Part shown: positions 5,891 to 8,599 of the stretch, one piece after another | Position numbering within the stretch: the stretch's first letter is position 1 | How the letters are laid out: each line of letters begins with the position of its first letter | Source: JBBRZF01 sp038236965 | GTDB lineage: Bacteria; Acidobacteriota; Terriglobia; Terriglobales; Acidobacteriaceae | Direction of reading: 5' to 3' | NCBI GenBank assembly: GCA_038236965.1 | Contig: JBBRZF010000153.1 | Coordinates: 1-8,599 of the forward strand | DNA length: 8,599 nucleotides | Program-made: the position numbers and the translations under genes | Notes under the pieces: generated by a model | Database searches by the model: none | Told to the model about the DNA's origin: nothing | What the model saw: the letters and a program-made list of their open reading frames with translations, nothing else

Positions 5891-6682
5891 TTGAGCCGCA
5901 CCCTCAAACTTACGCTCGCCTACGACGGCTCCGAATTTCGTGGCTGGCAGATACAGCCCGGCCTCGCCACCGTACAGGGAGCTCTCTCCGAAGTTATTGG
6001 ACGTATCACGGGCGAAAAGGTACTGCCCCAAGGCTCCGGACGAACCGACACCGGCGTTCACGCCCTCGCACAGGTCGCCACCTTTTCCACGGACTCCGTC
6101 ATTCCCGCCGAAAACTTCCTCAAGGCATTCAACGACAAACTCCCGCCCGCAATCCGCGTCAACGCCGTTGCCGACGTCGAACCCGGATTCCACGCGCGCC
6201 ACTCCGCCAAGGGCAAGACCTACGAATACCGCATCCTCCGTGCCGCCATCTGTCCGCCCTTCCTTTATCGTCACGTCACCCACTATCCGTACCCGCTCGA
6301 CGAAGACGCCGTCTTCCGCTCCGCCGCCTACGTCCTCGGCGAACACGATTTCACTTCCTTTGCCGCCGTCGATCCCGACCGCAACCAGCGTTCAGATGAC
6401 CCTGATTTTTCTGAACCTGCGAAAAACCCCAGGCACGCCACCAACATTCGAACTATTCATGAGTCGGCTTGGCGCCGCGAAGCCGATCAACTCATCTATA
6501 AGGTTCGCGGCACCGGATTTCTGCACCACATGGTGCGCAACCTCGTAGCCACATTCCTGCTGGCAGGCAGGGGAACCATCGCACCCGGGGACATCACAAG
6601 CATCCTCGCCGCCCGCGACCGCTCCGCCGCTGCGGCAACCGCTCCGGCGAATGGCCTGTTTTTGATTGCAGTGGAGTACTAA
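5891..6682 (+). CDS. truA: tRNA pseudouridine(38-40) synthase TruA
   Basis: TruA converts uridines 38-40 in the anticodon arm of many tRNAs to pseudouridine in the cytoplasm. The 263-residue product has the family's usual length. It begins LKLTLAYDGSEFRGWQIQPG (5-24) and carries the catalytic loop GSGRTDTGVHA (48-58) with the nucleophile Asp53. It continues with FHARHSAKGKTYEYRI and ends with GTGFLHHMVRNLVATFLLAGRG, all typical. I chose the TTG at 5891 because AAGGA lies 6 nt upstream and the conserved N-terminus begins a few residues later. The longer frame from the TTG at 5861 adds ten residues without family likeness. There is no ATG at a suitable place, so a TTG start is needed either way. 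It is divergent from the tolC-like gene, and 132 bp separate it from the downstream dehydrogenase, so it is probably its own unit. Confidence 0.96.
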   Translation: MSRTLKLTLAYDGSEFRGWQIQPGLATVQGALSEVIGRITGEKVLPQGSGRTDTGVHALAQVATFSTDSVIPAENFLKAFNDKLPPAIRVNAVADVEPGFHARHSAKGKTYEYRILRAAICPPFLYRHVTHYPYPLDEDAVFRSAAYVLGEHDFTSFAAVDPDRNQRSDDPDFSEPAKNPRHATNIRTIHESAWRREADQLIYKVRGTGFLHHMVRNLVATFLLAGRGTIAPGDITSILAARDRSAAAATAPANGLFLIAVEY

Positions 6683-6691
6683 GATTGAGAA

Positions 6692-6723
6692 GAAGCGCCT
6701 CGAACGCTTCGAGAAAGAATTTT
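6692..6723 (+). terminator. Weak candidate terminator after truA
   Basis: Two mutually exclusive short hairpins overlap here: GAAGCG/CGCTTC (6692-6710) and CTCGAA/TTCGAG (6699-6713). The only T-run (ATTTT, 6719-6723) begins several bases beyond the stem, so this is a weak match to a Rho-independent terminator. Confidence 0.3.
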
Positions 6724-6743
6724 CGCCCGATTCACTTCTTGAG

Positions 6744-6773
6744 CCTTTGTGAACCTTCGTGCCCTTTGTGGTT
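6744..6773. repeat. Three imperfect 10-bp units (CCTTTGTGAA / CCTTCGTGCC / CTTTGTGGTT)
   Basis: Three adjoining decamers share a CTTnGTG core with 10-bp spacing, in the 132-bp gap between truA and the aldehyde dehydrogenase. From memory, CTTTGTG-type runs of this kind are frequent intergenic repeats in several soil bacteria. That origin is recollection; the periodicity itself is visible. Confidence 0.55.
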
Positions 6774-6805
6774 CATTCTTTTGACTTTGGTTTTGTTATA
6801 AACGC

Positions 6806-6809
6806 GAGG
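6806..6809 (+). promoter_or_regulatory. Ribosome binding site of the aldehyde dehydrogenase gene
   Basis: GAGG lies 5 nt before the ATG at 6815. A TATAAA at 6797-6802 just upstream looks like a -10 box, but it lies too near this site and has no -35 partner at 16-18 nt. Confidence 0.55.
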
Positions 6810-6814
6810 TCAAC

Positions 6815-8392
6815 ATGACGCCGACTTCCGATGTCGCTCTCCAATCCGCTCGCATCCTCAACACCAATCCCGCCACCGGGGATACGCTCAGTGAGCATCC
6901 TTGTGCGTCGTCGGAGGACGTGCAGGACGCCGTGGCGCGCGCCCGTGCGGCGCAGGCTCGGTGGGCGGCTACTCCCATCCGCGTCCGCGCCGACATCGTT
7001 CTGCGCTTCCAGCGCCTGCTCAACCTGGAGCGACAGCGCATCGCCGCGACTATTACCTCCGAAGCCGGCAAGCCGCTCACCGAAGCGCTGCTCACGGAAG
7101 TCATGGTCGTGCTCGACGCCGCCCGCTTCTGCGCCGCCAACGCCTTCCGCGTGCTGCGCACCGAGCAAGTTCCTCACGCCAATCCCGTGCTCAAGACCAA
7201 GCGCGGATACTTGGTGCATGAACCTCTCGGCGTCATCGGAATCATCTCGCCGTGGAATTATCCGTTCTCCATTCCCGCCACCGAAACCCTTTCCGCGCTC
7301 GTCCTCGGCAACACCGTCGTGCTCAAGCCCTCGGAACTCACTCCGCTCTCCGCGCTGGCGATGCGCGACCTGCTCCACCAAGCCGGAGTTCCGCGCGATG
7401 TCTTCCAGGTCGTCCTCGGACTCGGCGAAACCGGAGCCGCGCTTGCCGCTTCCCGCATCGACAAGCTCATCTTCACCGGTAGCGTCGCCACCGGAAAGCG
7501 TGTCGGCCAATCCGCCGCCGCGCGACTTCTTCCTGTCGTGCTTGAACTCGGCGGAAAAGATCCGTTGCTCGTGCTCTCGGACGCGCCGCTCGACACCGCT
7601 TCCAGCGCCGCCGTCTGGGGGTCGCTCATGAATGCCGGACAGACCTGTCTTTCCGTCGAGCGCTGCTATGTTCACAGCTCGCTTCATGATCGCTTCGTCG
7701 CCGCGTGCGCAGAGAAGATCTCCAGGCTCACGGTTGGCAACGGAACCGATCCGCGTACAGAGATAGGCCCTCTCATCTCCCCGCGCCAACTGGAGATCGT
7801 CGAGTCCCAGGTGAACGAGGCCGTCGCCGAAGGCGCCACCCTCGTCTGCGGCGGCCAGCGTCTTCCGTCTCTCGGCCCCAACTTCTACGCGCCTACCTTG
7901 CTCACAGGCCTCACGCACCAGATGCGCATCATGCGCGAGGAGACCTTCGGCCCCGTGCTCTGCGTCATGCCCTTCGCCTCAGACGACCAGGCGGTCGCCC
8001 TCGCCAACGACTCCGACTTCGGACTCGCCGCCAGCGTCTTCACCGCCGACTCCGCCCGCGGAGAAGCCATCGCCCGACGTCTGCAGGCCGGAACCGTCAT
8101 GGCCAACGACGTCATCACCTGCTTCGCCGTCGCCGAAGCGCCTCACGGCGGCGTCAAGGCCAGCGGCCTCGGACGCACACACGGACTCTACGGAATGCGC
8201 GAGATGCTGCGCACCAAGTACATCGACGTGGACCTGATGCCCAGGATGAAGAAGACCTGGTGGTTCGGCTACGGAGTCGAGTTCTCCCGCCAGATGGATA
8301 ACTTCATCGACCTGCTCTTCGGCAATTCCGCGGTCGCTCGTCTGCGCGGCGGTCTGCGGTCCGCCTCGTCGCTCTGGCGCAAACGGCTCTGA
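6815..8392 (+). CDS. NAD(P)-dependent aldehyde dehydrogenase, diapolycopene-dialdehyde dehydrogenase-like group
   Basis: This 525-residue member of the aldehyde dehydrogenase superfamily oxidises an aldehyde to its acid with NAD or NADP. The full catalytic set is present: Asn148 in SPWNYPF, Lys171 in LKPSELTP, the FTGSVATG cofactor loop (220-227), the general base Glu244 in LELGGKDP, the nucleophile Cys278 in NAGQTCLSVERCYV, and Glu376 and Phe378 in REETFGPV. The NAGQTCxSVERxYV form and the tail after the catalytic domain (about 478-525, with KKTWWFGYG and two hydrophobic stretches) point to the group around Methylomonas diapolycopene-dialdehyde dehydrogenase, whose members mostly have unproven substrates. 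Succinate-semialdehyde-type activity cannot be excluded. The ATG at 6815 has GAGG (6806-6809) 5 nt upstream. No carotenoid gene or other pathway partner is visible nearby. A long antisense frame over this gene is a GC-driven shadow. Confidence 0.95.
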   Translation: MTPTSDVALQSARILNTNPATGDTLSEHPCASSEDVQDAVARARAAQARWAATPIRVRADIVLRFQRLLNLERQRIAATITSEAGKPLTEALLTEVMVVLDAARFCAANAFRVLRTEQVPHANPVLKTKRGYLVHEPLGVIGIISPWNYPFSIPATETLSALVLGNTVVLKPSELTPLSALAMRDLLHQAGVPRDVFQVVLGLGETGAALAASRIDKLIFTGSVATGKRVGQSAAARLLPVVLELGGKDPLLVLSDAPLDTASSAAVWGSLMNAGQTCLSVERCYVHSSLHDRFVAACAEKISRLTVGNGTDPRTEIGPLISPRQLEIVESQVNEAVAEGATLVCGGQRLPSLGPNFYAPTLLTGLTHQMRIMREETFGPVLCVMPFASDDQAVALANDSDFGLAASVFTADSARGEAIARRLQAGTVMANDVITCFAVAEAPHGGVKASGLGRTHGLYGMREMLRTKYIDVDLMPRMKKTWWFGYGVEFSRQMDNFIDLLFGNSAVARLRGGLRSASSLWRKRL

Positions 8393-8599
8393 CTCCGACC
8401 ATCGCAAGTTGACGGGTTCAGCGATCTCCGGTCCCTGAAACCTCCGACTACTTTCTCCGACCTTTGGGGAATCAATAGTCGGCGCTCGTCTGTCAGCCGG
8501 GCCTCCCCCTCCCTTTTTCGTTCGTTTCTGAATCTTTGTTTTCAGCGGGTTGGGAGTAGTGTGTCTGTAAAATCTTGAAAGCAATGGAGTTAAATATCA
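8393..8599. other. Non-coding right edge, no gene recognised
   Basis: These 207 bp follow the dehydrogenase stop. They hold a 7-bp inverted repeat CCGACTA (8444-8450) / TAGTCGG (8476-8482) with a 25-nt loop and a pyrimidine-rich run with five T near 8512-8518. I see no convincing terminator because the stem and the T-run are not adjacent. The last 30 bp are AT-rich and end with GGAGTTAAATATCA, which could be the leader of a gene outside the window. Confidence 0.5.

Noticed and set aside
6781..6802. TTGACT and TATAAA as a promoter for the dehydrogenase
   Set aside because: The boxes are only 10 nt apart, and a start from TATAAA would fall on the ribosome binding site.
6773..7918. 381-codon minus-strand ORF opposite the aldehyde dehydrogenase
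   Set aside because: It lies antisense to a gene with every catalytic motif intact. Its Gly/Arg/Glu-rich low-complexity product is typical of the antisense frame of a GC-rich gene and matches no family.
7979..8584. 201-codon minus-strand ORF at the right edge
   Set aside because: Most of it is antisense to the dehydrogenase, and the non-overlapping part is low-complexity with no family likeness.

Overview
The window looks like chromosomal DNA of an Acidobacteriota bacterium, probably a Koribacter/Terriglobia-type soil lineage. This is an inference from the moderately high GC, the protein styles and the dispersed short repeats between genes (TGACAAC-type 7-mers, a GGGCACGACT-TAGTCG element and a CTTTGTG-type element). 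No rRNA, tRNA, CRISPR array, transposase or phage gene was found.

Layout. The left two thirds is read on the minus strand. In transcription order it holds a TolC-family outer membrane protein (5656-3692), a WaaE/KdtX-like family 2 glycosyltransferase (3505-2693), a B12-dependent acyl-CoA mutase large subunit (2463-664), and the first 153 codons of a membrane-anchored protein of unknown function that runs off the left edge (459-1). The right third is read on the plus strand: truA (tRNA pseudouridine synthase, TTG start at 5891) and an aldehyde dehydrogenase (6815-8392). About 230 bp between the tolC-like gene and truA form the divergent promoter region.

How the genes relate. They do not form one pathway. 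The minus-strand genes are separated by gaps of 187-229 bp that contain hairpin terminators and repeats, so they are probably separate transcription units. The TolC-like protein has no pump or adaptor partner here, and the mutase has no B12-binding small subunit or G-protein chaperone here.

Most notable points. (1) The mutase would be annotated as methylmalonyl-CoA mutase, but it carries Phe119 and Gln237 where methylmalonyl-CoA mutase has its substrate-reading Tyr and Arg. That is the isobutyryl-CoA mutase pattern. (2) Two minus-strand genes end in the same way: stop codon, 7-bp repeat array within 4 nt, shared TTGTACTC edge, then a hairpin terminator whose imperfect pairs become G-U wobbles only in the minus-strand RNA. 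(3) A near-identical 32-bp repeat pair supplies the last codons and stop of the glycosyltransferase. I found no clearly novel multi-gene system; the rest is ordinary core and accessory gene content.
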